DNA of 64,000 bases. Origin: Variovorax sp. JS1663 (GTDB taxonomy: Bacteria > Pseudomonadota > Gammaproteobacteria > Burkholderiales > Burkholderiaceae_C). Positions 9,476-19,229 of the stretch are shown in pieces. The DNA is taken from NCBI RefSeq assembly GCF_002157355.1, contig NZ_LYMK01000003.1:186001-250000 (forward strand). Reading direction: 5' to 3'. Under the pieces are notes generated by a model that did no database searches, was not told the origin of the DNA, and was given only the letters and a program-made list of their open reading frames with translations. Position 1 is the stretch's first letter. Every line of letters starts with the position of its first letter. Position numbers and translations under genes: made by a program.

Positions 9476-11260
9476 TTACTCCGCAGGATCATCGATCGGT
9501 TCATTCTCGAGCCAGCGGGCATATTCGCGCGGGAAGGCGACTCTGAAGCGTGCGGCTTGGGCCAGTGCTTCATCGTGGAGGCCCAACAATTGGGCGCCGT
9601 CGATCAGTTTGGCGATGACGCGCGGCTCCGGCGAAAAATGCAGAAGACGCTGCGCCAGTGCATGGGTCTCTGCTGCGTTGCCCGCGTTCACCGGCATGAG
9701 CGCCAGTTCTGCGAACTTCACCTGGTTGGCGAACAGCCAGGAGTCCTGCACCTTGGCCAGCGTGTCATCGCGCCAAGCCGGCAGGCGGTCTTCGCGGGCC
9801 AGGTAGAGCTGGCTGATACGGGTGTAGTCCCAGGCTGCATAGCCCACGGCCGACATCAGCGCCAGCGCGGCGAGCGGGCGCACCAAGGCGGTCCGACGAT
9901 GCTGCAACTCGAAGGCCGGCGAAGGCCACAGAAAACCCAGGCAAAGACCGAAGACGAGCTGGAAAGGTCCATACCAGAGCGGGTACTCGAGCAGGCTGTG
10001 CAGCACGATCAAGCCGAGCAGACCCCAGACCATCAACCGCGCGGGATCGGTTTCGCGCCAGGGACGCGCCGACAGCGCGAGCCAGCCGAAGCCAGTGCAG
10101 ATTAGAAGCGCTGCGGGAATGCCCAGTTCGACGGCGAGGTGCAAGGGGAGGTTGTGCGCGTTGTCGAGCAATTCGGCGAACCTTAGGCCGTCGTGGAGGG
10201 TACTGTAGTGCGCGAAAGCAAGTTCGCCCCAGCCCCAACCCTGCCAAGGGCGCTGAGCAATGAGGCCCAGGACGTTGTGCCACAGGATCAGGCGGCTGTG
10301 TGCGAGAGGGGCGCCTTCGCGCAGGCGCTGCCCCATGGTTTCCACGCCACCGCCGGCCAATAGCGGCAGCAGCCATGCGGCAAGAAAATAGACTGGAATC
10401 CAAGTCAACGGGACCAACGGCGAAGGAAGTCGACCGGCACGTGACATCAACCGCTCGCGCCACGCAAGCCAGGACGATACGCCGCTGATCAACAGCAGTT
10501 GCAGCAACCCGGTACGGGAAGTCGAGGCAGCGATCGCGAAGATCAGCAATGCCGCCACCAGCCCCCACGCAGCGCGATACAAGCCGCCGCGTGCTCCCAG
10601 CTGCAACCATAACGTCGCGACCAGCCCCATGCTGAGGAGCGTGGCCAACTGGTTCCGCTGACGGAGGCCTCCATATGCGTGCCCTGGCTCGGGAGCGTTC
10701 ATCCATGGGAAGAGTGCCTCCGCGAAACCGAAGTACTGGAGCATGGCAAGGACGGTGCTGAGCAGCCCGGCCCCCACCAGACCCCAGGCCAAGACGGACG
10801 GCAGCGCGCCGAACGAAAGCGCGCCACCAGCACCAGCACAGGCCATGGCCGCCGCCGCAACCATCGTCGTCGCCGCGGCTGCGGCCAGCGGTGGGTTCGG
10901 TGCACTGCGCAGCAGGATCAGCGAGCCCGCCACCGCCAGCCAAGCCAAGACTCCATGCGAAGGTCGCGCAGCGGGCGTGATCAGAAGCAGCAAGCCCATG
11001 CAGATCCACGACGCGACTTGCTGCCAAACATTGGCCGAGGGGCCGGCTGCGACCGGAAACAGGAAGGGCAGCGCGACCAGCGCCGCACAGACGAACACCC
11101 GCCCGCCTGATGCGCAGCCGAGTCGGCGCGAGCCGTCGCAGAGGCCGTCATTGGCGAGTGGGCATACTTGAGAAAAAGTACACAAACGAATTACTTGAAG
11201 GCGACGAAAGGAAGGACGGTGCAGACAAACGGTTGAATCCAAATCTGAATTGCTGTTCAC
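9476..11260 (-). CDS. PglL/Wzy family O-oligosaccharyltransferase, likely pilin-glycosylating
   Basis: Up to 594 residues with about ten or more transmembrane helices and a C-terminal helical region. The central periplasmic loop (GLRQRNQLATLLSMGL, then GWGWGELAFAHYSTLHDGLRFAELLDNAHNLPLHLAVELGI) is the Wzy_C/PglL signature, with the DNAHN histidine expected at the active site. Such enzymes move lipid-linked glycans onto pilin serine residues in the periplasm. The divergent minor pilin operon next door supports that substrate. The 5' end is uncertain: 11260 is a GTG in AT-rich sequence that looks intergenic, and the hydrophobic part begins only near a second GTG at 11098. Confidence 0.8.
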   Translation of the reverse strand: MNSNSDLDSTVCLHRPSFRRLQVIRLCTFSQVCPLANDGLCDGSRRLGCASGGRVFVCAALVALPFLFPVAAGPSANVWQQVASWICMGLLLLITPAARPSHGVLAWLAVAGSLILLRSAPNPPLAAAAATTMVAAAAMACAGAGGALSFGALPSVLAWGLVGAGLLSTVLAMLQYFGFAEALFPWMNAPEPGHAYGGLRQRNQLATLLSMGLVATLWLQLGARGGLYRAAWGLVAALLIFAIAASTSRTGLLQLLLISGVSSWLAWRERLMSRAGRLPSPLVPLTWIPVYFLAAWLLPLLAGGGVETMGQRLREGAPLAHSRLILWHNVLGLIAQRPWQGWGWGELAFAHYSTLHDGLRFAELLDNAHNLPLHLAVELGIPAALLICTGFGWLALSARPWRETDPARLMVWGLLGLIVLHSLLEYPLWYGPFQLVFGLCLGFLWPSPAFELQHRRTALVRPLAALALMSAVGYAAWDYTRISQLYLAREDRLPAWRDDTLAKVQDSWLFANQVKFAELALMPVNAGNAAETHALAQRLLHFSPEPRVIAKLIDGAQLLGLHDEALAQAARFRVAFPREYARWLENEPIDDPAE

Positions 11261-11301
11261 AATTTGTCACGTTCCATTCCTGTATTTGAAGGTTGTCTGA
11301 C

Positions 11302-11757
11302 GTGACCAACTTTTCCCAATCCCGCCCGCGGCGCTTGGCCGGCTTCACGCTCATCGAAGTCATGATCGTGGTGGCGATCATCGGCATTCTTGCCGCGGTG
11401 GGCATTCCCGCCTACACGGACTACATCCGCCGCGGTCAGGTCGTGGAGGGCACGAATGCCTTGGCGGCCATGCGTACCGACATGGAGCGGTTCTATCAGG
11501 ACAATCGCACCTATGTTTCCGCCACGCCGTGCACCGCAACGCTGGCGCAGCGCACCGTCGGCAAATTTGTCCTTAGCTGCAGTCCGGATCCCACCGCCAC
11601 TGCCTACACGCTACTTGCAACGGGCAGCGGACCGCTGAATGGCCTGGTCTATACCGTCAACAACGCCAACGTCCGCGCGACGACCGGTGTGCCGACCAAT
11701 TCGGGATGGATCACATGCACCACGTCATGGATCATGAAAAAGGGTGACACATGCTGA
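11302..11757 (+). CDS. pilE: PilE-like type IV minor pilin
   Basis: About 151 residues. The prepilin leader ends at G, followed by [20 protein letters not shown], the class-III signal with Glu5 that PilD cleaves and methylates. The C-terminal domain has a cysteine pair region ([13 protein letters not shown]) typical of PilE-type disulfide loops. The start is a GTG at 11302, with GAAGG nine bases upstream; the TTG at 11293 abuts that site and is less likely. First gene of a six-gene operon whose members all overlap, here at the head rather than at the end as in Pseudomonas. The promoter must lie in the AT-rich gap before it. Confidence 0.88.
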   Translation: MTNFSQSRPRRLAGFTLIEVMIVVAIIGILAAVGIPAYTDYIRRGQVVEGTNALAAMRTDMERFYQDNRTYVSATPCTATLAQRTVGKFVLSCSPDPTATAYTLLATGSGPLNGLVYTVNNANVRATTGVPTNSGWITCTTSWIMKKGDTC

Positions 11758-12353
11758 TGCGCCAGCGCGGCTTCACCCTTGTCGAGTTGCTGGTCACCAT
11801 CGTCATCCTGGCGATCCTGCTGACGTTGGCGATGCCGTCCATGACAGGGTGGTTGCGCAACAGCCGGTTGAGGGCGGCCAGCGATTCTTTGCAGGACGGG
11901 CTTCGTACGGCACAGGCCGAAGCACTTCGCAGAAGCCGCCAGGTCGTGTTTTCGCTGACTGACGACAAACCGACAACCACGGCCTACACCGCCAGGACCA
12001 ACGGCAAGAATTGGGTGATCAAGACCATTCCGCTGACTGGATCCTCCGAGACCGCAGCGCTGATCGAAGTCGGCGTGATCGCCGAGTTGAGTTCGGACAT
12101 CCAGATCACCGGCCCGGCCTCCGTCTGCTTCAACTCGATCGGACGCATGGTCGCCAACCCCGATCCGGGCACGAATGCAGGCACCTGCGCACTGCCGACG
12201 TCCACGCCACCGGTCCAGCCCTACAACATCAGCTACACGACGCCCGTCACCGGCACCGACCGCCCTTTGCGCGTGACGGTGGCGCTTGGCGGACAGGTCC
12301 GCCTGTGTGATCCCGCCAGAGCCCTCAGTTCGTACCCCGACGGATGCCCCTGA
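11751..12353 (+). CDS. fimT: GspH/FimT family pseudopilin
   Basis: 200 residues. The leader RQRG is followed by [21 protein letters not shown], a prepilin N-helix with Glu5, then the [22 protein letters not shown] segment that marks the GspH/FimT family. FimT/FimU minor pilins form part of the tip complex that primes pilus assembly, and some bind DNA in natural transformation. Overlaps the pilE stop by 7 bases, so translation is coupled. FimT versus FimU cannot be separated from sequence alone. Confidence 0.88.
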   Translation: MLMRQRGFTLVELLVTIVILAILLTLAMPSMTGWLRNSRLRAASDSLQDGLRTAQAEALRRSRQVVFSLTDDKPTTTAYTARTNGKNWVIKTIPLTGSSETAALIEVGVIAELSSDIQITGPASVCFNSIGRMVANPDPGTNAGTCALPTSTPPVQPYNISYTTPVTGTDRPLRVTVALGGQVRLCDPARALSSYPDGCP

Positions 12354-12766
12354 CCATGCATCGCTTTCGAATTCCACGCCTCAAGCCACGCGCGCACACG
12401 GAACGAGGCATCGCCCTCATCGAAGTGCTTGTGTCGATCCTGATCTTTTCCCTCGGGCTACTCGGCCTGATCGGCCTGCAGGCCCGCGCTGTGTCGTTCT
12501 CCACAGACGCAGAGGACCGAAATCGGGCGGCCATGCTGGCCAATGAGCTTTCGACCGTCATGTGGCTGGGCAATTCGGTCACGGTGGACGCGACGGCGCT
12601 CTCCAATTGGCAGACCCGCGTCAGCACGCCGTCCGCCGGCGGCCTTCCCAACGGCGCAGGTACCGTGACGGTGACGGCCGGCGTCGCCGAGATCGTCATT
12701 ACATGGCGTCCACCCTCGCGCGCATCGGGCGACAGCCGCTTCGTCACACGAATGGTGATGCCATGA
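12344..12766 (+). CDS. pilV: Type IV pilus modification/minor pilin protein PilV
   Basis: 140 residues. ERG is followed by IALIEVLVSILIFSLGLLGLIGLQ, the PilV signature; the rest of the short protein (STDAEDRNRAAMLANEL) fits the family. PilV is part of the PilV-W-X-FimU-PilE tip complex. The ATG at 12344 overlaps the fimT stop by 10 bases; an internal ATG at 12356 is also possible. It couples to pilW by an ATGA overlap. Confidence 0.9.
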   Translation: MPLTMHRFRIPRLKPRAHTERGIALIEVLVSILIFSLGLLGLIGLQARAVSFSTDAEDRNRAAMLANELSTVMWLGNSVTVDATALSNWQTRVSTPSAGGLPNGAGTVTVTAGVAEIVITWRPPSRASGDSRFVTRMVMP

Positions 12767-13968
12767 ACACTCCGCGCCATCGATTTCCGTATCGCCTGCG
12801 CCAGCAAGGCATGACGCTTGTCGAGCTGATGGTCGCCGTCACCATCGGCTTGCTTGTCACACTGGCCGTCACCAGCGCCGTGATCTTCAGCGAATCGCAG
12901 AAGCGCAGCACCACCTCCGTCAACGACATGGGCCAGTCAGGTGCCTATGCGGCCTACGTGCTGGATCGCGCACTGCGCAGCGCCGGCTCCGGGTTCACGC
13001 AGTCGTGGGACCTGGGCATCTTCGGCTGCAAGCTGAGCGTTGCGCGCGGCGGCGCCGCCATTCTTCCGCGCGCCACAGCCTTCCCGGCACCCTTCGCCAA
13101 TTTTCTGGGTGGTGCAGCTGGCAGCGCCAACCTGCGCATGTCGCCCATCCTGATCGGCGAGGGCCAGGGTCTGGATGGCCTGTCCGACGTTATCGCCGTC
13201 ATGGGAGGCAACGGCGCGGCCGGTGCCGTGCCGCGCGCGATTCGCTCGAGCGGCGCGTCAGCCAACATTCTCCGGCTCGACAACACCATCTCTCTGGTCA
13301 ACAACGACCTGGGGCTGGTGAGCCAAGTCGGCACGACGGACTGCCTCTTCGAGCAGGTCTTCGAGACCGCTTGGGCAGACAGCGCCAACAACGAAACATT
13401 GCCTCTGGGCAGCACTTACTACAACGCCGCGAGCGGAGCCCTGCAAACCATGGCGACCGCCGGCACCGCGTACTTCACGCCCCTCGGCAATGCGACGACC
13501 GGCGACGTACTGTTCCAGCTCTATGGCGTAGGAGCCAACCAGACGCTCTTCAGCTACGACCTGCTGCGTGGCACGGGCACGGACGTAGCTCAGGCCATGG
13601 TGGAAGGCGTTGTCTATATGAAGGCGCTCTACGGCGTCGTCAACACCAGCACGGGGGCGTTTCGCGGCTGGGTGAAGCCGAACGGCACCTATGCCATCAA
13701 TACCGTCATGACCACGCCGCTGACCGCGCGCAGCGTTGCGGCCGTCCGCGTCGCCCTCGTGTTGCGGACCAATCTCGCCGAGAAGCCGGACATCAACAAC
13801 AACAAGGTTGCTCCATCTGCCTTCACGCTGTTCAGTGGCCTCACTGACATCAACGGTGCGTCCGCAAGCGCCAGTTACGCCTTGAGTGCGGACCAGCAGA
13901 ACTATCGCCATCGCGTGGTCGAGTTCACCGTCCCCCTGCGCAATATCCTGCTGCTGCCTACGACATGA
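12763..13968 (+). CDS. pilW: Type IV pilus minor pilin PilW
   Basis: 401 residues from the ATG at 12763, which overlaps the pilV stop (ATGA). The N-terminus RLRQQG-MTLVELMVAVTIGLLVTLAVTSA is a prepilin leader and helix. The size is at the upper end of the family, and the NDMGQSGAYAAYVLDRALRSAGSGF block is the usual PilW landmark. PilW links the minor pilins with PilX and PilY1 at the tip. A cysteine pair (FGCKLS and TDCLFEQ) could form a disulfide. Confidence 0.9.
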   Translation: MNTPRHRFPYRLRQQGMTLVELMVAVTIGLLVTLAVTSAVIFSESQKRSTTSVNDMGQSGAYAAYVLDRALRSAGSGFTQSWDLGIFGCKLSVARGGAAILPRATAFPAPFANFLGGAAGSANLRMSPILIGEGQGLDGLSDVIAVMGGNGAAGAVPRAIRSSGASANILRLDNTISLVNNDLGLVSQVGTTDCLFEQVFETAWADSANNETLPLGSTYYNAASGALQTMATAGTAYFTPLGNATTGDVLFQLYGVGANQTLFSYDLLRGTGTDVAQAMVEGVVYMKALYGVVNTSTGAFRGWVKPNGTYAINTVMTTPLTARSVAAVRVALVLRTNLAEKPDINNNKVAPSAFTLFSGLTDINGASASASYALSADQQNYRHRVVEFTVPLRNILLLPTT

Positions 13969-14585
13969 GCATGTCAAAGATCCCCCCTTCCATCCCGCGG
14001 CACCAGCAAGGCGTTGTGCTTCTGCTGTGCTTGATCATCCTCGTCGTGCTCTTGGCCGGTGGGGTGGCCGTGATGCGGTCGATGAATGCCTCGCTCTTCA
14101 GCGCCGGCAACCTGGCTTTCAAGCGCGACCTGGTCAACCGTGGCGAATTGGCCGCGGCGGATGTGATGACCCTGTTCAAGACCGGCGCGCTATCAGGCGC
14201 CTCGGCGGACATCGCCAACGTCAAGGCCGAGAACTACAGCGCGATCCAGCTGGCTACGAACGCCCGGGGCATTCCGACTGCTCTTCTCACCAATACCGCC
14301 TACGACGCCATCGCCGACAAGAAAATCGAGAACACCGCTGACCGGATCACGGTGCGCTACCTCATCGACAGGATGTGCAATGCTGCGGGAACGCCCTCGT
14401 CGCTGGGCCCCAAGGGCTGCGTCTATGCGCCCTTGACGACGCAGGTCACCGGCGGAAGCAGCCAGCGCGCGAAGGAAGACCTGCCCCCGCCCTCCACCCT
14501 CATCTATCGACTCACCGTCCGCGTCGATGGCCCACGCGACACGCAGGTCTTCCTGCAGGCATCCTTCACCAAGCCCGATCTATGA
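13965..14585 (+). CDS. pilX: Type IV pilus assembly protein PilX
   Basis: 206 residues. HQQG is followed by a long hydrophobic stretch VVLLLCLIILVVLLAGGVAVMRS. As is common for PilX/GspK-like subunits, the Glu5 residue is absent. The N-terminal NASLFSAGNLAFKRDLVNRGE segment is typical. PilX connects the tip minor pilins with PilY1. Coupled by ATGA overlaps to both pilW (upstream) and pilY1 (downstream). Confidence 0.88.
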   Translation: MSMSKIPPSIPRHQQGVVLLLCLIILVVLLAGGVAVMRSMNASLFSAGNLAFKRDLVNRGELAAADVMTLFKTGALSGASADIANVKAENYSAIQLATNARGIPTALLTNTAYDAIADKKIENTADRITVRYLIDRMCNAAGTPSSLGPKGCVYAPLTTQVTGGSSQRAKEDLPPPSTLIYRLTVRVDGPRDTQVFLQASFTKPDL

Positions 14586-17500
14586 AAAGCGCGAGCGCTC
14601 TCATGAAAACATCCATGCTGTTTCGCCTGGCGGCCGCCGTGGCGATGCTCGGTCTCGGACTCGGCTTACAGGGGGGCGCCGGCGCTGCAACCACCCTGGC
14701 CGACCAGCCGGTCTTCGCGACTTCCAACGTGCCAGGCAACCTCGCCTTGGCGCTCTCGGTGGAATGGCCGACGGCTTCCAGAACGGCTCACACGTCGAGC
14801 TACACCAGTGCCAGCTCCTACTTGGGGTACTTCGATCCCAACAAGTGCTACACCTATGTATCCGATACCACTGCCAACCCGCTGATTCCCGGCAACGATG
14901 GCACGAAGGGGGACTCGAGTTACTTCAACCCGACCGGCGTTGCCACCTCGCGCCAATGCACGGGTGCCAACGATGCGATGTGGAGCGGCAACTTCCTCAA
15001 CTGGGCGGCCACCGCGACGATCGATCCCTTCCGCTGGGCGATGACCGGCGGCAAACGCGTGGTGGACACCGAAACCACGACCATCCTGGAAAAGGGCTGG
15101 CATTCGGGTCAGGGCCTCTTCAACGATCGTGACCTGACCGTTTCGGAAATCGCCGGCGCAACGCCGTTCAATAATGCGACGCGACTGAACGTGTCGGTCA
15201 ACGGCCGGGGTTTCGCCATGCGCGTGTCCACGACAGGCGGCGGAACGATGCGCGGAGAGTACTTCAACAACAAGACGGTGTCGGGGAGCGTGGTCTACAC
15301 GGACAACAACGACAACGTCGACCACGATTGGGGCAGCGGCAGCCCGGCACCCGCGGTGAACGCCGACAATTTCTCCGCGCGCTTTACCGGCAGCTACGTG
15401 GCGCCAGAAACCGGCACCTACAGGTTCCGCGTGACGGCCGACGATGGTGTCCGCCTCTGGGTCACCTCTGCCGGCTCGACCCTGGGCACCATCGACAGGT
15501 GGATCGACCAGGGCCCTACGGACTACGAGGTGTCCGTCAACATGACCGCCGGGCAGCCGTTCGATGTGCGGATCGAGTATTACGAGAACGGTGGAGGCGC
15601 CGTCATGCGCTTCGCCTGGCGCCGGCCCTCGGCCAGCAGCTTCGCGGTGTTCACCAGCGACGTGAGCTCCAACGTGGCCAACAACTACACCATGCGCAAC
15701 AAGGTGTGCGACCCGAACGCGCCTGGCGGGGTGGAAAGCAACTGCAAGCAGTACGGCGTCAACTGGAAGCCCGAGGGCCTGATCCAACAGTACTCCAAGC
15801 GCATGCGTTTCAGCGCGTTCGGCTACCTGAACGACGGCAGCGACCAGCGCGATGGTGGCGTGATGCGCGCCCGTCAGAAGTTCGTCGGGCCAATGTCTCC
15901 CGCGCCGGGTCTGCCGGACGTCACCAACCTCGAGAAGGAATGGAGCGAGACGACAGGCATTTTCATCCGCAATCCCAACGCCACCGATGCCGCCACGACG
16001 ACCACCGCGACGGGCATCACGATCAGCGACAGTGGGGTAATTAACTACCTGAACAAGTTTGGCCAATTGCTCCCGGGCAACTACAAGGACTACGACCCGG
16101 TGAGCGAGATGTACTACGCCGTGCTCCGCTATTACAAGAACCTTGGCAACATCTCGGCGTGGAGTGACCTCGGGACGAACGACACTGCCACCAAGACCCG
16201 GAGGTTGGATGGATTTCCTGTGATCACCAGTTGGGACGACCCGATCCAATACTCGTGCCAGCGCAACTTCATCCTCGGCATCGGCGACATCTATACCCAC
16301 GTGGACAAGAACGTGCCCGGCAATACGGACTACCGCACGCGGGAACCGGCGATCCCCGCGGGCTTCAGTACCGATTCGGTCAACGCGGTGACGGCCACCA
16401 ACAAGGTCGGCGCCTTGCAGGGCCTGGGCGACATCGGCAGCACCAACGACTACAGTGGACGCAACAACTCGGCCTACATTGCCGGTTTGGCCTACGACTC
16501 GAACACGCGCGACATCCGACCGGACGTCGCCGGCCAGACGCAGACCATCGGCAAGCAGACCGTTCAGACCTATTGGGTCGACGTGCTGGAGCAATCGTTC
16601 CAGGCCAACAACCAGTTCTATCTGGCCGCCAAGTACGGCGGCCTGAAGGTACCCAACGATTTCGACCCCTATACCTTCACCGGCACCATCCCGTTGACGT
16701 GGTGGTCCACCAGCGGAGAGACGCTGACCGACACGCGAACCAACACCGTCCAGAACCGGCCCGACAACTATTTCACTGCAGGCCGTCCGGACACCATGGT
16801 CGATGGCCTGACCCGGGCTTTCGCTAGCATCGCCAACGCCATCAAGGCGTTCACAACCTCCTTCTCGCTGTCCACCGTGCAGGTGTCGTCGTCGGGCGCT
16901 GCCTCCTATGCCTCGCAGTACGACTCCAACGGTTGGACCGGCGTGCTGACCGGAAATCGCATCACCTTCGCGACCGACGGCACGCCGACGTCGACGTCGG
17001 TATGGAGCACAGCCACCACACTCGAAACGCAACTGGCCGGCACTGGCTGGAATACCGGCCGCCGGGTCGTGACCTGGAATGGGACCACCGGCGTGCCGTT
17101 CAGGGCGGGTGACCTGACGACGGCTCAGCTCCTGGCGCTCAACACGCCATGGGACACGCCCAACCTCGACGACAGCACCAACTTCGTGAACTACCTGCGT
17201 GGCGATCGAAGCAACGAGAAGACTGCGTCTATCAGCACCCGCCCCTACCGCCAGCGCCTGGCGCTGCTCGGCGACATCGTCAACGCGAAGGTGACCCCCG
17301 TCGCACCGCCTTCGATGCGTTTCTCCGAGGCGGTGAATCCCGGCTACGCCAGCTTCAAGACGACCTGGGCCAGCCGGCCGACCATGGTGTACGTCGGCGC
17401 GAACGACGGGATGATGCACGCCTTCAATGGCGCGCTTTCGGGAACGGAGGCGGGCACAGAGCAATTTGCCTATGTGCCGAGCGCGCTGTTTTCGGGGCCG

Positions 17501-18781
17501 AGCACACCAGCCACGTCCAACCTGGACGGCCTCACGCAGTTGGGCAATCCCAACTATGAACATCGCTACTACGTCGACGCGACGCCGTTGGCTTTCGATA
17601 TCGACTTCAACAACGCAGGCGGCACGTTCACCAGCACCAGCACTGCCACGTCCGACTGGCGCACGGTCGTCATCGGCGGCTTGGGCAAGGGCGGCAAGAG
17701 CTTCTATGCCATCGACGTGACGAATCCAGCCGGCATGACGACCGAGGCGATCGTCAAGACGAAGGTACTGTGGGAATTCACGGACACCACCATGGGCTTC
17801 AGCTTCGGTGCACCGCTCATGGTCAAGACGCCCAAGTACGGCTGGGTCGTGGTCTTCACGTCCGGCTACAACAACAGCGACGGCTATGGCTACATCTACT
17901 TCGTCAACCCGCGCAACGGCCAACTGCTGGAGAAGGTTCGTACCGGATTGGCCTCTGATGGCCTCGCACAGGCGACGGCCTATATCCGCGACTTCACCGA
18001 CGGCACGGTAGATGCCATCTACGCCGGTGACCTGAACGGGCAGGTATGGCGCTTCGACGTGACTGCGGCACGAGGCAGCACGGGTTCGTATCCGGCTCCG
18101 CTGCGGCTGGCCACCGTGGCTGATGCGGGTGGCACCGCGCAGCCCATCACGCAACAGCCGTTGGTCGAGATCGACCCGGTCAGCCGCAAGCGCTATGTGA
18201 TGTTCGGCACTGGCAAGCTGCTGGATACGATTGATATCAATTCGTCGGCTGCGCAGTCGTTCTACGCAATCATCGACGGTACCGCGACCGCATTCGGTAC
18301 CTCAGCCGGGCTGCCCAGCGGCGTTTCGTACCCCTTGGTCCGCGCCAATCTCACGGCGCTGAGCGACACCAGCCTCATCAGCGGAACGGCCAACGACTTC
18401 GCCAACAAGGTAGGCTGGTATCTCGACCTGGGCACCACCTCCAGCATCGGCTGGCGCTCGGTGGCGAATGCAACTTCGTTCAACGGGATCGTGTCATTCG
18501 CATCGCTCTTGACGACCGGCAATGCGTGCAGTCCATCAGGTCAGAGCCGGATCTATGGGGTGAACTTCGGGACCGGTAAATCGGTGCTGACGCCAGTCGG
18601 GACGGTGAGCTATGTGTCCAACTCGGCTGCAATCACGGATCTGAAGTTTCTGAGCGTCGACGGCAGGGTTAGGCTGGTCGCGGGGGATGTGCAGGGGGCG
18701 CTGAGGAACGTTGGGGTGCAAACCGGAGGAGGTACCTCGGTCAGGCTGCTGAACTGGAGAGAAGTGCCGACGGTGGATTGA
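14582..18781 (+). CDS. pilY1: PilY1 tip adhesin with an inserted PA14 domain
   Basis: 1399 residues. A signal peptide (FRLAAAVAMLGLGLGLQGGAGA) precedes the mature protein. An unusual PA14-like domain lies at about residues 223-359: MRGEYFNNKTVSG, the RFTGSYVAPETGTYRFRVTA strand pair, DDGVRLWV, and IEYYENGGGAVMRFAWRRP. The C-terminal half is the PilY1 beta-propeller (MVYVGANDGMMHAFNG near residue 935). A calcium-loop-like DFTDGTVD occurs near residue 1137, just before YAGDLNGQVWRFD. PilY1 caps the pilus and controls extension, retraction and adhesion; PA14 domains usually bind carbohydrates, so this one may bind glycans (inference). Last gene of the operon; start overlaps pilX. Confidence 0.93.
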   Translation: MKSASALMKTSMLFRLAAAVAMLGLGLGLQGGAGAATTLADQPVFATSNVPGNLALALSVEWPTASRTAHTSSYTSASSYLGYFDPNKCYTYVSDTTANPLIPGNDGTKGDSSYFNPTGVATSRQCTGANDAMWSGNFLNWAATATIDPFRWAMTGGKRVVDTETTTILEKGWHSGQGLFNDRDLTVSEIAGATPFNNATRLNVSVNGRGFAMRVSTTGGGTMRGEYFNNKTVSGSVVYTDNNDNVDHDWGSGSPAPAVNADNFSARFTGSYVAPETGTYRFRVTADDGVRLWVTSAGSTLGTIDRWIDQGPTDYEVSVNMTAGQPFDVRIEYYENGGGAVMRFAWRRPSASSFAVFTSDVSSNVANNYTMRNKVCDPNAPGGVESNCKQYGVNWKPEGLIQQYSKRMRFSAFGYLNDGSDQRDGGVMRARQKFVGPMSPAPGLPDVTNLEKEWSETTGIFIRNPNATDAATTTTATGITISDSGVINYLNKFGQLLPGNYKDYDPVSEMYYAVLRYYKNLGNISAWSDLGTNDTATKTRRLDGFPVITSWDDPIQYSCQRNFILGIGDIYTHVDKNVPGNTDYRTREPAIPAGFSTDSVNAVTATNKVGALQGLGDIGSTNDYSGRNNSAYIAGLAYDSNTRDIRPDVAGQTQTIGKQTVQTYWVDVLEQSFQANNQFYLAAKYGGLKVPNDFDPYTFTGTIPLTWWSTSGETLTDTRTNTVQNRPDNYFTAGRPDTMVDGLTRAFASIANAIKAFTTSFSLSTVQVSSSGAASYASQYDSNGWTGVLTGNRITFATDGTPTSTSVWSTATTLETQLAGTGWNTGRRVVTWNGTTGVPFRAGDLTTAQLLALNTPWDTPNLDDSTNFVNYLRGDRSNEKTASISTRPYRQRLALLGDIVNAKVTPVAPPSMRFSEAVNPGYASFKTTWASRPTMVYVGANDGMMHAFNGALSGTEAGTEQFAYVPSALFSGPSTPATSNLDGLTQLGNPNYEHRYYVDATPLAFDIDFNNAGGTFTSTSTATSDWRTVVIGGLGKGGKSFYAIDVTNPAGMTTEAIVKTKVLWEFTDTTMGFSFGAPLMVKTPKYGWVVVFTSGYNNSDGYGYIYFVNPRNGQLLEKVRTGLASDGLAQATAYIRDFTDGTVDAIYAGDLNGQVWRFDVTAARGSTGSYPAPLRLATVADAGGTAQPITQQPLVEIDPVSRKRYVMFGTGKLLDTIDINSSAAQSFYAIIDGTATAFGTSAGLPSGVSYPLVRANLTALSDTSLISGTANDFANKVGWYLDLGTTSSIGWRSVANATSFNGIVSFASLLTTGNACSPSGQSRIYGVNFGTGKSVLTPVGTVSYVSNSAAITDLKFLSVDGRVRLVAGDVQGALRNVGVQTGGGTSVRLLNWREVPTVD

Positions 18782-18910
18782 TCGCGACTTCGGCCACTCA
18801 ATCTGGCATCCTTCGCTCTTCGAACCGGTTTTCGGCGCGAGCGGGCAGGAGATGGCCGACGCCCGGCGACGCGCGCGGGCCCGACCTTCTCAACCAACTC
18901 ACGAAAAGCG

Positions 18911-19222
18911 ATGTTCAGCAAATGGTTTGACGCGACCGAGGCAAAGAAATTTGGAACCGACATGGCGCTTCTGCTGAGGGAGCGAGCGCCGGTTGATGGC
19001 TCGAGTTCAGGAGGCAAGTCCATCAAGAAGGCGGAGAAGAAGCATGAAGCCGCTTTCAACCTGATAGAAAAGAAGCTCGAAGAATTCAAGAAAACGCACC
19101 GGTTGAACATGTACACCAAGGCGCAACTCGGAAGCGCCTTCAAGTTCACGCTTTTGGACAACGGCTACGACGAGGAGTTCTCCGAAAGAACGACAACGTG
19201 GCTTTTGCTCAAGTGCAAGTAG
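18911..19222 (+). CDS. Hypothetical small charged protein
   Basis: 103 residues, rich in Lys and Glu, with a likely amphipathic helix (KKAEKKHEAAFNLIEKKLEE, then FKKTHRLNMYTKAQLGSAFK). No signal peptide or membrane segment. It ends with TTWLLLKCK. I do not recognise the family. It lies 129 bases after pilY1 and 7 bases before the GT41 gene, so it probably starts the transcript that includes GT41 and DegT. Base composition drops here compared with the core genes around it. Confidence 0.65.
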   Translation: MFSKWFDATEAKKFGTDMALLLRERAPVDGSSSGGKSIKKAEKKHEAAFNLIEKKLEEFKKTHRLNMYTKAQLGSAFKFTLLDNGYDEEFSERTTTWLLLKCK

Positions 19223-19229
19223 TAGCGCC

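Noticed and set aside
9476..11260. PglL gene as an O-antigen polymerase (Wzy)
   Set aside because: The Wzy_C-type loop is shared, but the divergent pilin operon, absence of other O-antigen genes and the C-terminal region favour an oligosaccharyltransferase. Not fully excluded.
11161..11301. A sigma-54 promoter for the pilE operon
   Set aside because: The best GG...GC pair has nine bases between instead of ten and no TGGCAC core.
14666..18154. A 1162-codon minus-strand frame inside pilY1
   Set aside because: Antisense to PilY1, whose signal peptide, PA14 and propeller motifs are clear; the reverse frame has no recognised motif and no ribosome-binding site.
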